The notes under the pieces were generated by a model, which saw only the letters and a program-made list of their open reading frames with translations, was not told where the DNA came from and ran no database searches. From Bretschneidera sinensis (taxonomy: Eukaryota; Streptophyta; Magnoliopsida; Brassicales; Akaniaceae), in the NCBI GenBank assembly GCA_023935145.1, contig CM043700.1, positions 105,926,400 to 105,990,399 of the forward strand: a stretch of DNA of 64,000 bases, read 5' to 3'. Of this stretch, positions 1 through 11,145 are shown piece after piece; positions within the stretch are counted from its first letter, which is position 1; each line of letters opens with the position of its first letter. The position numbers were made by a program, and so were the translations under genes.

Positions 1-8
1 TACAATTT

Positions 9-21
9 TGGTATCAAAGCA
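9..21 (+). other. Primer-binding site, initiator tRNA-Met type
   Basis: TGGTATCAAAGCA is close to the plant initiator-Met primer-binding site TGGTATCAGAGCC. It lies a few bases after a TACA that matches the end of the 3' LTR (TTACA at 51861-51865). It fixes the 5' LTR boundary at about position 4, so the rest of the 5' LTR lies before the window. Confidence 0.75.
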
Positions 22-429
22 TTAGGGTTTATGATTCTATAGACTACATAAAAATTTAAAGAAGTGGAAGATCTAAACAAACTACATGTTAATGCAAAGA
101 CTGAGGTTGACACGTGGACATGTTAGAGTTAGAGTTGGAGTTGTTGACCTGAGAGGGCATGGTAGGCCCCCAATATTTAGATGAGCTGAGGTTGAGATAG
201 AGGCTGAGTTAGAGTGAGTTTCTTAAAAGGGAAAGTGTTGATAGTATAATTGATACTAGTAAGGGTGCGAGAGAATATGGAGTTGAAAGAGATAAGCTAA
301 GAGAAGCTCTTGCTCATGCTCTTGAGGAAGTGAATGTAACAGATGATAGAGTTAATAATCTATAGCATAGATTTGATGAACAAGCTAGAGCAGTGCCTAA
401 GGTTGTTGTAAATCTAGTAATGATAAACG

Positions 430-1500
430 TCAAAAGGAGAAAGGTGAGTTTATGCACGAGATGCAGAGAGATTGTTTTGTTAGATATATTAAGTTGAATG
501 CTTTATTGTTTAAAGGATCTATAAATCCTTTTGAGCCTGAGCTATGTGTAAAACATTTAGAGAGATTATTTGATATTTTTCCAGTGACTGACAAGCAGAG
601 GGCACCTTTGCTTCGTTTAAGTTAGATGGAGAAGCTTTAGAATAGTGGAAGGATACTCTTCCCAGGGTAAGTGCATATGTTGATAGACCCTTAACATGGA
701 GTAGGTTTAAGGAGGCTTTTTCTTTTATAAATATTACTCATATACTTTTAGAGCCCAGCAGAAGAGAGATTTCATTTATTTAAAGTAAAATATGTTGATT
801 GTGGCTCAGTATGATAGTAGATTTGTGGCCTTGACAAGGTTTGTATCGAAAATGGTTGATATAAAGGAGAAGAAGTGTAAAAGGTTCCTGGATGGATTAT
901 ATTTTAATATTAGATCGAAACTATCTTACATGAAGCATACTAATTATGTTAGGTTGGCGGATATAGCACTTCAAATTGAGAAGGATGTGATAGAATTTAG
1001 AGGTAAGAGGGATTGGTTTAAGAGGTCTAGATTTGAGGGACCTAGAGGTGGTAGTAGTATGAGTGTGTAAGGTGGAAGACCACCCTAGAGGGGGCATTTC
1101 TTGTTATAGGGAACTGTATTACAGAGTCAGAGACAAGCAAGATCTATTGCTTCTGTAGCTCAGAGTAATATCGGTGGGACCCCTAGATTTGGGAGACAGA
1201 TTATGGGAACTGGAAGTTATAGTAAAGGAATAAGTATGCCACCAAAGGGAAGTGGTAACCTGATGTATGATCGAGATACAAGATTTTGCTTTAGATGTAA
1301 TCAGATAGAACATTTATCTCGGAATTGTCCTACCTTGATGTGTTTTGTTTGTGGAGAGGGTGGATATATCAGTGTGGATTGTCCATTGAAGAGATCAACT
1401 GAGATAATGAATGTTGAAGCTATTGGAAGAGGATATTTAGAGAGAAGAAGTGGATCTGGAAGTATTCGGGGTAGAGCTTCCAACAATTGTTGAGAGATGA
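430..1500 (+). pseudogene. Chromovirus gag remnant with two zinc knuckles
   Basis: This is a decayed Ty3-type capsid gene spread over frames, with open stretches at 792-1070 and 1203-1493. The first stretch corresponds to the C-terminal part of the retrotransposon gag domain, including a KKCKRFLDGL-like segment. The second carries two tandem CCHC-like knuckles, CFRCNQIEHLSRNC and CFVCGEGGYISVDC, about 20 residues apart. Both keep the C-x2-C spacing, but the second has lost its histidine. Upstream sequence from about 430 can be followed as degenerate gag with stops. It would have formed the virus-like particle and bound genomic RNA. No functional product is expected. Confidence 0.8.
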
Positions 1501-1542
1501 CATGGTAGTCAGACGCAACCTAGAGAGAGTAGAGTATATGCA

Positions 1543-1960
1543 TTGATCCAACATGATGCTCCAACAACTCTTGACATTGTGATGGGTACAATATCTATTC
1601 TTGGTAGACTTGCCCGATTATTGATTGATCCTAGTGTAACTTATTCTTTCGCATCCAATGTGTTTATGAAGTCTATTGATGTTTATATTAGTCCTTTGAT
1701 GAATAATCTTATTGTTGAAATTTCTACTGAAGATAGAATTATGATTAAAACTATTTACTAGGGTTGTGTAATCCATATGGATGATAGAGAGTTTGAAGTT
1801 GATTTGTTTTCTTTAAATATAGTTGATTTTGATTTGATTTTGGAGATGAATTGGTTGTCGGTGTATCATGTCTTGGTTGATTGTTTTAAGAAAAATGTGG
1901 CGTTCAAGATACCAGGACAAGAGGAGTTTAACTTTCAAGGAGAACGTAAGATACTTGCCA
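1543..1960 (+). pseudogene. Chromovirus protease remnant
   Basis: The open stretches 1543-1761 and 1777-2343 begin with an aspartic protease of the plant Ty3 type. The active-site segment reads LIDPSVTYSFAS near residues 26-37 of the first stretch, where the family usually has D-S/P-G-A-T-H-S-F. The catalytic aspartate is kept, but the following residues are altered. The second stretch carries the flap and C-terminal part (DLILEMNWLSVYHVLVDC). A stop codon at 1759-1761 separates the halves. The protease would have cut the Gag-Pol polyprotein. Confidence 0.72.
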
Positions 1961-2039
1961 GCTGTCTTATTTCTACCATGACTGCTAGTAGATGGTTGAA
2001 GAAGGGTTGTGAAAGGTATTTGGCTTATGTGGTGGATTA

Positions 2040-3081
2040 TAGAAAGGAGGGTGGAAAGTTGGAAGAAGTTTTTGTGATGAAAGATTTTTCTAATTTATTT
2101 CCTGATGAGTTGTCTGATTTGCCTCCTAGTAGGGAGATTGAATTTTCTATTGATGTGATTTTAGGTTCAATATCTATATCAATAGCACCTTACAGAATGA
2201 CACCCACTGAGTTAAGAGAGTTAAAAGTTCAAAAGTTGTTAGATAAACAATTTATTCGACTTAGTGTGTTGCCATGGGGAGCCCACGTAGTGTTTATGAA
2301 GAAGAAAGAGGGAATGATAAGGTTGTGTATAAATTATAGATAGATGAATAAAATAACCATTAATGAAAAGTTATCTTTTTCCAAGGAAAAATGATTTGTT
2401 TGAGCAGTTGCAAGGAGCGAGAGTGTTTTTTTAAAATAAACCTGAGATTAAGTCATCACTAGTTGGGAATAAAGGAGGGGGACGTGCCTACGACTACTTT
2501 TAGGACATGTTATGGTCACTATGAGTTTCTTGTGATGACATTCAGGTTGACTAAGTTTTTAGTAGCATTTATTAATTTGATGAATAGAGTGTCTAAATTA
2601 TTTATTGATAAGTTTATGGTGGTATTTATTGATGATATCCTAATGTATTCTAAGAATAAGGATGAGCATATAAAACATTTAGAGATTGTGTTGAAGATTT
2701 TGAGGAGAAAAAAAATTATATGTGAAATTTTCAAAATGTGAATTTTGGCTTAATAAAGTTACTTTCTTGGGACATGTAGTGTCTAGAAAGGGTATAGCAA
2801 TTGATCCATAGAAGGTAGAGACGGTGTTGAGTTGGGAGAGACAAAAAAATGTGACTGTGATCAGAAGCTTTTTGGGGTTGGATGGTTATTATAGATTTAT
2901 TCAAAAAAATTTCTATTATTGTTGTAATTTTACTAAATTGACTAGAAAAGAGGTGAAATTTGTATGGTCCAAGAAATGTGAGAAGAGTTTTCAGTTGCTG
3001 GAAAAACAAACATTAACTACAACTCTACTATCGGTGATTCCTTCTGGTGATGAAAGATTTATGGTGTATAGTGATGCATCG
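2040..3081 (+). pseudogene. Chromovirus reverse transcriptase and start of RNase H
   Basis: Recognisable RT motifs occur in order: PYRMTPTELRELKVQ (fingers), GAHVVFMKKKEGMIRLCINYR, then the palm with VFIDDILMYSK near 2625-2660, which holds the catalytic aspartate pair. These are followed by [14 protein letters not shown] and the connection domain (SFLGLDGYYRFI). Open stretches are 1777-2343, 2463-2741 and 2824-3108, separated by stops and by a degenerate patch at 2344-2460. RNase H begins at about 3060 with FMVYSDAS and is cut at 3081. The open frame appears to continue to 3108 only because it reads into the LTR of element A. Confidence 0.85.
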
Positions 3082-4342
3082 TGTTGTGCAAAAATCTACC
3101 TAAATTAATAAGAAAATATTTGAATAGTTTTACTTGCAAGTGCACATTGTCAACAGTAGCATAGTGTGCAAATGCGAGATCATCTCCACAAGGATTGGTG
3201 AATTTCGCTTTAGAATTAGTTTCACAATATAAAACGATAGAAATAAATATTGAGTTTGGATTGATAATGATAAAGGCGTAGGAACTTGATATCCACCACT
3301 AATCTTGCTACCACAACAAAACAATATGCCAATGCTTTACTCATACTATTAATACCTAATGTTTGTCAACTTAAGGGCATGGTCTATACTCCTTAAGGTA
3401 TTGATTTCCCTAAGCAATGATTTTGGCATGGTGTATACTCTAACTCTTTTCTTTCTTAAAGGATTCAGTATGGTGTATACTAAGTTGTTCCTTAAGAGAG
3501 CATAAAATTTGTGGAAATCGACAACCACATGAGACCTAAGGTATAGTGTATACTCCCGGTTTTCCATGTTGATTAACCCAAGAACCTAGCGCGGATTTAT
3601 TTTGTTACTATTATTAAACCCAAGACTCGGTCATCCAAATTGATTCAACTAACTAATCCATACCACATGTATATGTCGATCAGGCAAACACATATGAGGA
3701 ATTTAAATAAAAACAAGCATTAATCAAGTTAAGAATCACAACATAAATATCGCAAAGACGTCAATACTGAATTATTGAGTGAACATAATTAGGGCTTCAA
3801 TCAAGCCCTTATTAAGAAGTTAGTTACACATGATTGTGATGCTAAACATCTTCATAAAATAAAATAAAGGAAAGAAGAAACCCGAAAACACTATAGAGAA
3901 GAGTCGTCAATTTATCCCCACAATCTCCTCGGAATCTCCAAAAACTCAGACTAAAAAGAAGATATGGTTTCTGTGTTTACAGGCCTATTTATAAGGTTCA
4001 AAGACATCTGGAAACCCTAACTCGAAAACAGAACCCTAACCCTACTTTCCAAAATAGGTTCTGTTGTTTTACTGTACGTGTGCACTCGATCTCATGTTGG
4101 TGCGCTAGAGCGCAAGGTTGCGCTTAAGCCTTCTTCTTGTGCGCACGAGTGCTGCTGCGCTCGATTGCACTATGCATCTGCCAGTTCTTGCAAGTGTTTG
4201 GTTTCCAATCCTGATAATGCTCCATTTTCTTCAATATCATAGGAAAACACAGAAAAGAAATAAAATAGCACGAAATAACATGACTAGGAACTTAACAAAT
4301 GTAAATTAAGGGGCTTAAATACGAATATTTAAGCACTTATCA
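3082..4342 (-). repeat. 3' LTR of Athila-like element A
   Basis: On the plus strand this begins TGTTGTGC and ends TTATCA. It matches 46217-47411 throughout. It is the 3' LTR because a polypurine tract (read on the minus strand, AAGTTTGAGGGTG) abuts it at 4343-4357 and the tRNA-Asp primer site abuts the other copy. A TATA box (plus strand TATTTATA) lies at 3986-3993. A cluster of GC-rich dyad words lies upstream of it at 4078-4180. A word of the form GGCATGGTGTATACTC recurs four times downstream, at 3375, 3424, 3466 and 3541. Confidence 0.9.
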
Positions 4343-5443
4343 CACCCTCAAACTTACATATTGCTAGTCCCTTACCAATACAAAACTAAAAACTAACTAA
4401 AAAACAATAGCAAAGATAAATCCACCATTCATGGTATCCAAAAATTTAGGTCTCACACAAAATCATGATATTTATTCATGAGCAAGCTTAAAATATAAAC
4501 CCATCTTCACAATGAATAGGAGTTTTAAAATCTAATCACTTACACGAGGCTGGCTAAGGCATCACAAGTCTGACTTAGTGTGTAGTAAACTAGCACATAA
4601 AAGATGAAACTTCCAAATAACTCCAATGTGTAGTGTTTCGATGTCTCAAGATTCACCGAATTTCCTATCAAAATGAACAATAATGGCATAATTTCATTTC
4701 CTTCTTTTCTTTTATTATGAGATTTTTGCCATATTTAGTTCCCTTAAGCTTTCTAATTGACCCATGTAGCGAGTGTTTAGCCAATGACTCCCAGACCAGA
4801 TGGTTTTAGGGCATTAGGTGTAAAGACGCCCCTAAGGACTTACTAACTCGAGTAAAAAATGCTATGAAACTAACTGGTCTTAATGCTGCCAAGCAAAATT
4901 CTCACATTTTGACGTGAACACTCACTGCTTACTGAGGCAAGAGGTCCAATTACTCAGTGAAAAGTTTATTTAATGATCATAAGGAGCATATTATTTTCTC
5001 TTTTTGTGCAATAAATTTTTTTTCTATTTTTCTATGCCAAAGTGTTCATCTAACAAGTCATCCGGTTACAGTTAAACCATGGAAACATACATATTAAAAT
5101 TACATGTCATACCCCAAACAATTATGTGCTAATGTGCTCATGTCAGATTAGATAAAATTTGTGAATTCTTAAATGCCTTAAAGTAAGTAATTAAACTTTT
5201 AAAACTTTATTATTAGTCCATGTGTTCTAGATTTTAAGATTATTGATGAAATATTATCACAAAGTTCGTTTAGGTCAACCAAAATTTTCAGAATAATATG
5301 AGCGTGTATTTATCTTTTCAATACTACTAAAAAAAATTAGGACAAAGTGTGTATGAGTGTGCCTCCCATTCCCCCAAACTTAAACTACACATTGTCCCCA
5401 ATGTGTGAATAACATGGAAAGATCTCACTTGGAAGATGGAGAA
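4343..5443 (-). other. 3' non-coding part of element A, with PPT at 4343-4357
   Basis: AT-rich sequence lies between ORF3 and the 3' LTR. It starts at the LTR edge with the polypurine tract (minus strand GTAAGTTTGAGGGTG). The same stretch is recognisable in element C (55902-57300), including the ACACATTGTCCC-AATGTGTGAATAACATGG block near 5386-5415. I see no gene. The open frames here are accidental. Confidence 0.7.
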
Positions 5444-6800
5444 CTAGCTGGCTGGCATGGCACATAGCATACCCTCAAACTTGAACTGATGTACACACCT
5501 TGTCCTTGAAAAAGAAAAACGAAAGTAATACCAGAAAACAAGAGATACTAAAAGTAAATAGTTATAAAGATAAATATTAACAAGAAGTGTGAAAAATACT
5601 AAAAAAATAAAAGGATATGCTGTGGGGTGCCTCCAATGAGCACTAAGTTTTACGTCTTCAGCCAGACGGTGCACCACTCTCACTGATGGTCTCCAGGTGG
5701 TGCGAAAGATAAGGCACCAGGAGCGGGAGGTAGGCGATCTAGAATGGCCTGTAGTATCGCTTCCCACCTCGAGAAGTGTGCCTCCAAACCATCGATGCAC
5801 TGATGAACTAGTAATGTAGCCTCCCTATCCTCCCATCGAATATCAGAGAGCTCACACCGGAAAGAGGACATCTCCTCGAGAATGTGCTGGTACTCAATAG
5901 GTCCCATGTCAGTATGGTCATCGTCCCATGTCTGGCTCGCTGCTGGGTCCTCGGTCTCCATAGGATCATCCTCCACTCTCTCAACAGCAGGGGCATGCCC
6001 TTGGAGTCTTTGGGGCATGCGTGACAAGCTCTGGGATCATTGAGCCTTCCCAAAGAATGAGTGCTCCCGGACTGGTCCATCGATGGATGAGCCCTTAATT
6101 CCCTTTTTCTTGAAAATGTAGCTGAAGAGGAACAGGAATGGGAGCCCCCATGCATTAGCTATGGTGACCTGGTGTGCATATACGTGGTCCCAGAATTTAT
6201 GTAGGTGGCCCCAGATGATAGTCGGGATGGAGTACCAGTGGCCTCTGTGGAATGCATATAGCGCCTATAAGAGCTGGTCACGCTTCTGGGTCTTGTATCC
6301 CAATGGACACACATTCCGCTGAAGAATGGAATCCACGAGCCAGAGTCATAGAGGCAACTTGGATCGGCTTCCAGCATTATTATGATGATCGGCGTACTGC
6401 CCAACACACATGTCCTCAATGATAGAGGGCAAGGGAAAGGACTCTGACTGCTCATCTATACGGGCATCCTCCGAAGGAGACTCATCAGAACAATGGAGGG
6501 CAGCAGCTATGTCTGAAGATGTCACGTCGATGTACTTGCCCTGAATCGATGAGGACAAGACACCTGGCCTGATGCAGTCGAAAGATAGGTTCTCATAAAA
6601 TTAGACCACGAACCGAGTGGAGGCAGTAGAGCATACAGGCTTGAACAGCCTCTTTAATCCATGGTGTTGAATTCCTGGACAGCCCATTGAGTCGCTTCAA
6701 AGTTCTTGAAGTCGTCGTCTATGTTGAATGTTGTTTCGAAGAGGATCTCCCGTTGTTCAAAGCTGGGCCGGGAGGACTATGTACGACTTCCTGAGGCATG
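5444..6800 (-). pseudogene. Element A ORF3 remnant, env-position Athila-type protein
   Basis: A second coding block lies downstream of integrase, where Athila elements carry an additional ORF. Open stretches are 6346-6558, 6159-6455, 5808-6155 and 5680-6027, in shifting frames. On the minus strand the order is: N-terminal RLFKPVCSTASTRFVV and YENLSFDCIRPG near 6560-6660, then SSSIQGKYIDVTSSDIAAAL. After these comes a conserved block containing NVCPLGYKTQKRDQLL, WYSIPTIIWGHLHKFW and WGLPFLFL, and then an acidic C-terminus with DRLPPAPGALSFAPP. I see no convincing signal peptide, transmembrane segment or furin-like site, so the name env-like rests on position only. The domain resembles the family annotated as 'putative plant transposon protein' (from memory, PF20167). 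Several frameshifts and stops make it non-functional. Confidence 0.6.
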
Positions 6801-7734
6801 GGAGGTGGAAGTAGTTTACTTAGGCATCCTGGACAAGGTTTTACAGAATTTACGCTCAATCTCAGTATTGTGCGCTTGATCGCACTATGCTTATGCACTC
6901 GATCGCACTACCCCCTGCACTTGATCGCAATGAGTCAGGATTTTTCTCAAACAGGTGGTGTGAACAAAGTTGTGCTCAATAATTCCTAGAGTGTTCCAAC
7001 CTCCTATAATTGCAAACAAAACCAACCACACAAACAAGAAATACAGTGTATATGCAGTATAATTGTAGAAATAACAAAACAACCGTGGGGAGAGGGGAAA
7101 ATTGTTAAGAATGGAGGAACAAGGAATAAGCCGTGCATTGTGGTGGTGAGTGCGAGGAGTGGTGGTGAGTGTGAACAGTGGTGCGCGGTGGTTAGTGGTG
7201 ACATGAGTGGTGGCGTGAGAGTGGGTGCAATTAGTACCAACACTGGGAGTGCTGAGTGCTGCGAGAGAGCAAGTGCGAGTGAAGGGAGTGAAAGTGACGG
7301 TGAGGAAAAGAAAATGAGCTAAATAAACACGCGACTTTCTACCCCAAGTGCGCTCGATCGCACTTGTGCACAAGTGTATGTGTGTGATTGCGCTCACGCG
7401 CCATTAGGCGCATGGCGATGTTGCACTCGAGTGGATTGTGACATGCGCTCAATCGTAAAGGCAGAATGTACTGAATGACTAACTGAAGTACAGAAAGTAT
7501 AGAAAAAATGAAAATAATGAAAGTCAATTAACAATGACAAAAATAGAGATGTACCATACTCAGTGGACTCAGTACCACTAACCTCAATAGAGGTGCTTGA
7601 GCTACACGTTTTTCAAAGTCTGAACTGCTCAAGTGCTCTCTATAGTAGCTTCAGTGCTACTCTCTTGGAAGGGGGCACTTAAAATCCACCTCATGTGGCT
7701 CAAGTACTCTCGGTTCTGCTGTATACTGGACAGA
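6801..7734 (-). other. Spacer between integrase and ORF3 of element A
   Basis: No gene is supported here. The spacer holds two clusters of the A-family dyad word. The first, at about 6863-6932, has forms GCGCTTGATCGCAC, GCACTCGATCGCAC and GCACTTGATCGCA. The second, at about 7350-7450, includes GCGCTCGATCGCAC. Between them lies a GTG-rich stretch (7140-7300) that reads as a CAC/CTC-rich leader on the minus strand. A weak TATA-like TTTATTTA (minus strand) lies near 7320, just downstream of the second cluster. The arrangement resembles that in element B and may mark an internal promoter for ORF3. Confidence 0.5.
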
Positions 7735-8990
7735 TTAAAATGCCAAATCTTCATCTCTTGGTGGCAAGTTGATTTCAAGGTCTGGCTTGACTCTGTGTCC
7801 ATTCACTGTGAATGTCTGATTGCTATTGGAACCATGGAGCTCCAAAGCACCATGAGGAAAGACCTTGGTGACCACATAAGGATCAGACCATTTGGACTTA
7901 AGTTTGCTTGGGAACAATCTTAATATTGAATTGTAGAGCAACACCTTTTGTCCCACATAAAACTCTTTCCTAACTAGTTGTTTATCATGATAGGCTTTTG
8001 TCCTTTCTTTGTAGAGCTTGGCGTTCTCATATGCATCATACCTTAATTCTTCCAGCTCATTTAAGTGCAGCTTCCTCTTCTCACCGTTTTAAAATTGAAC
8101 CACTTTATGGCCCAGTATGCTCGATGCTCTAATTCCACCTGTAGATGGCATGCTTTCCCAAAGACTAATTGGTATGGAGACATGCCAATTGGTGTCTTAT
8201 AAGCTGTCCTATATGCCCATAGAGCATCATTCAGGCGCAAAGACCAATCCTTCCGATTAGGATTCACGGTCCTCTCCAGGATGCCATTGATCTCTTGGTT
8301 ACTTATCTCCACTTGGCCACTAGTTTGTGGATGATATGGAGTGCCAAATTTATGGGTGATCCCATATTTCTTGATTAGGGCAGCAAAAGATTGATTATAG
8401 AAGTGGCTGCCTCCATCACTGATGATTACTCTTAGAGTCCCAAACCGAGTAAAGATGTTATTCTGTAGTAACTTCACAACCAGTTTGTAATCATTAGTCT
8501 TTGAGGGGATAGCCTCTACCCATTTGGACATATAATTCACACCCACAAGAATATATAAATAACCATAGGAGTTAGGAAATGGACCCATGAAATCAATACC
8601 CCAAACATCAAAAAGTTCTATTATATGAATATTTTGTAATGGCATCTGATTTCTGGATGATATGTTACATGTCCTCTAGAATCTATCACATGAGCTGCAA
8701 ACTGAGAATGCATCTTTAAACAAATTAGGCCAATAAAAACAAAATTTTAATACCTTAAGAGCTGTTCTCTTGGCCCCAAAATGTCCTCCTTAAGCAAACT
8801 GATGGCAATGTTGCAATAAGCTCAAATGCTCTTCCTCTGAGACACACCTTCTAATGATTTGATCAGGACAGAATTTGAATTGGTAGGAGTCATCCAAATG
8901 GTAGTGTCGAGACATAGATATCAACCACTTCTTTTCTTGATTGGTCATACCTAGAGGAAAAACCTTAGCAGTTATATAATTGACAATATC
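7735..8990 (-). pseudogene. Element A integrase remnant
   Basis: The minus-strand integrase of element A is read from 8990 down to 7735. The HHCC zinc-binding part is degenerate near 8640-8830 but still shows a GGHF segment and C-S-S-C. The catalytic core is well preserved at 8061-8645. It has [10 protein letters not shown] (first aspartate), IISDGGSHF (second aspartate, with G for the usual N or Q) and [17 protein letters not shown] (glutamate). Then come [15 protein letters not shown] and [13 protein letters not shown], as in Athila integrases. The C-terminal domain is the separate stretch 7735-7956 (GQKVLLYNS...LKSKWSDPYVV...VNGHRVKPDLE). Frame breaks lie at about 7957-8060 and upstream of 8645. 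Confidence 0.82.
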
Positions 8991-8996
8991 AGTATA

Positions 8997-9386
8997 CTAT
9001 GGAAGTGTTACCTCTAATGCGAACAATTGTTTATCGGGGAAGTTCTCATTCAAAGGTAGCTCATTTTTGTCGTCCTCATAAGGTAGCCTAGATAAGTGAG
9101 CTGTAACCACATTTTCACTGTCTTTCTTGTCTTTAATCTCCAAGTCAAACTCTTGCAATAGGAGTTCCCATCTGATTAACCTAAGCTTTGCATATTTCTT
9201 AGAAAACAAATATCTCAAAGCAGCATGATCAGTAAATACAATAACCTTAGAGCTAATCAAGTATGATCTAAACTTCTCCAAAGTAAAAATAACAACTAAT
9301 AATTCTTTTTCAGTAGTAGAATAATTTAGCTTAGCATCATTTAAAGTTCTATAAGCATAATAAATAGCATGAGGTACCTTATTAAC
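8997..9386 (-). pseudogene. Element A RNase H remnant
   Basis: The stretch 8997-9281 gives [20 protein letters not shown], then [12 protein letters not shown] and [11 protein letters not shown], which are the central and C-terminal parts of Ty3 RNase H. The TDH triad member is intact. The N-terminal motif CDANDFTLGAVLG lies just upstream, at the end of the RT stretch (about 9390-9430). A TAG at about 9388-9390 replaces a sense codon between them. RNase H would remove the RNA strand during reverse transcription. Confidence 0.8.
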
Positions 9387-9389
9387 TCT

Positions 9390-10440
9390 CTAGCCTAAGA
9401 CAGCTCCCAATGTGAAGTCATTGGCATCACACATCAGCTTGAATGGAAGACTCCAATCAGGTGCCATCATTATTGGTGCGGAGGTGAGCATGTTCTTCAA
9501 TGTGTTGAAAGATTTCATACAATCGTCAGTCCATTCAAACTTGGTATCTTTAGCTAACAGTGCACAAAGAGGTCTGGAGGTCTTAGAAAAATCCTTGATG
9601 AATCGTCTGTAGAATCCAGCATGTCCAAGGAAACTTCTGACACCCTTAACTGTTAGAGGAGGAGGCAACTTTGAAATGATGTCGATCTTAGCCTTGTCTA
9701 CCTCAATACCTTTGTTGGAAATGGAATGACCCAACACAATGCCTTGTTAAACCATAAAGTGACATTTTTCCCAATTTAACACTAAGTTGCATTCTTCACA
9801 TCTCTTTAGGACACTCTCCAGATGATTGAGGCATTCATCAAAATTAGACCCAAAAACACTAAAATCATCCATAAATACCTTAATGAATTTCTCCACCATG
9901 TCGAAAAAAATGCTCATCAAACATCTTTGAAAGGTGGCTGGTGCATTGCATAAACCGAATGGCATCCTTCTGTAAGCAAATGTACCGAAAAGACATGTGA
10001 AGGTAGTCTTTTCTTCATCATCTGGTGCTATGGCAATTTGGGTGTAACCACTATACCCATCCAAGAAGCAATAATAGCTATGGCCAGCTAATCTCTCTAA
10101 CATCTGATCAATGAAGGGCAATGGGAAATGATATTTTCTGGTCACTTTGTTTAGCTTTCTATAATCAATGCATACCCTCCAACCAATGATTATTCTTGTA
10201 GGTATTAGCTCCTCATCTTCATTCTTCACCACTGTGATTCCACTCTTTTTCGGAACAACTTGGACTGGACTTACCCATTTACTGTCTAAAATGGGGTAGA
10301 TAATGCCAACGTCCAATAGTTTTAATACCTCTGCCTTAACTACCTCTTTCATGTGTGGGTTGAGTCTTCGCTGAGCATCCCGAGTGGGTTTTGCTTCATC
10401 CTCAAGGTAGATATGATGCATACACTTGGCTAGACTTATC
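9390..10440 (-). pseudogene. Element A reverse transcriptase, nearly continuous
   Basis: Two long open stretches, 9747-10421 and 9390-9737, cover the RT. Motifs in order are: DSKWVSPVQVVPKKSGITVV, WRVCIDYRKLNKVTRK, FCFLDGYSGYTQI-type motif near 10080, FGLCNAPATFQRCLM, and VFMDDFSVFG (the catalytic D-D pair, near 9870). These are followed by LGHSISNKGIEVDK and RSFLGHAGFYRRFI. A stop at about 9745-9750 separates the two stretches. The D-F-S-V-F-G form is typical of the Athila/Tat branch of plant Ty3 elements. It is the best preserved gene of element A. Confidence 0.88.
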
Positions 10441-10459
10441 CCTTGATGTCAGCAATGGT

Positions 10460-11140
10460 CTATCCGATAGCAGATCTGTGCGCTCTAAGAACTCTCAACA
10501 TTTTCTCTTCTACCCCAACACTTAAATTGGCAGCAACAATCACAGGTAATGTCCTATTCTCTCCCAAATAAGCATAAGTTAAATACTCTGAAAACTGCTT
10601 CAATTCCAAGTTTGGTGCCTGGACAATAGGAGGGAGAAGAGTAGTATTAGCATGTACAAGAAATTCAAATGGAGGGGTATACTTACTTGGATGTTTTGGA
10701 GAGGCCTCAAGGAGGTGCACAACTTTAATGACGTCATTAGTAACATCTTCAGGTTCTTGCTCAATATCCAATCTTGTGAAGCCATGGGTAAAGGTGGTCT
10801 CCAATGGATCAATGTGATGGACCTGAAAAGATTGCTCAACAAAACTTTGCATCATACATACATTAAAGCATTCCATATCATCTTGAGGTAATTTTAATGC
10901 ATCAAATATTTTGAACTCTATTTTCTTACCATTTACCTTCATACTTACTATGCCATTTTTCACGCAAATTTTTGTGTCAGCAGTTCTCATAAAGGGTCTT
11001 CCTAAGATGATGGGCAGAGGTAATGGCATAAGGCATTCTTCCATATCCAACATAATAAAATCAGCATGTAAAATAAACTCACCTACCTTTACCAAGACAT
11101 CCTCAAGAATACCTCTAGGTCTTTTGATGCTTCTGTCTGC
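10460..11140 (-). pseudogene. Element A protease C-terminal half and linker to RT
   Basis: The open stretch 10460-11143 begins ADRSIKRPRGILEDVLVKVG, the second half of an Athila-type aspartic protease, with LPIILGRPFM as the C-terminal signature. A linker follows (VHHIDPLETTFTHGF, VHLLEASPKHPSKY) leading to RT. The N-terminal half, with the active site, lies at 27305-27568 on the other side of the inserted element B. The reading is split exactly between the residue runs ILQL and ADRS. The linker has a close relative in element C at 57304-57696. Confidence 0.85.
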
Positions 11141-11145
11141 CAATT
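11141..11145. repeat. Target-site duplication CAATT of element B, left copy
   Basis: CAATT at 11141-11145 is repeated at 27305-27309, immediately outside the two LTRs of element B. It is a perfect 5-bp duplication, as expected for Ty3 integrase. It lies inside the protease reading frame of element A. Confidence 0.9.

Larger units (their letters stand above)
1..3081 (+). mobile_element. Ty3 chromovirus, left segment (PBS, gag, protease, RT, start of RNase H)
   Basis: This is the oldest layer of the locus, a Ty3/gypsy retrotransposon on the plus strand. The window opens with the last four bases of its 5' LTR (TACA). These are followed by a spacer and a primer-binding site, then gag with two zinc knuckles, an aspartic protease remnant and a reverse transcriptase with an IDDIL active site. 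The segment stops at 3081, at the first catalytic motif of RNase H (D-A-S), where the minus-strand Athila-like element A begins. It resumes at 47412 in the integrase. The chromodomain remnant near 48600 places it among the chromoviruses, probably the Tekay/Del group. Many stops and frameshifts show it is dead. Confidence 0.88.

Noticed and set aside
5444..6800. Retroviral envelope gene
   Set aside because: No signal peptide, membrane anchor or cleavage site can be seen. The position after integrase is the only argument, so it is described as Athila-type ORF3.
7140..7322. Small glycine/serine-rich gene in the spacer of element A
   Set aside because: The frame arises from a GTG-rich repeat. 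It lies in the spacer and has no match to the coding blocks on the opposite strand.
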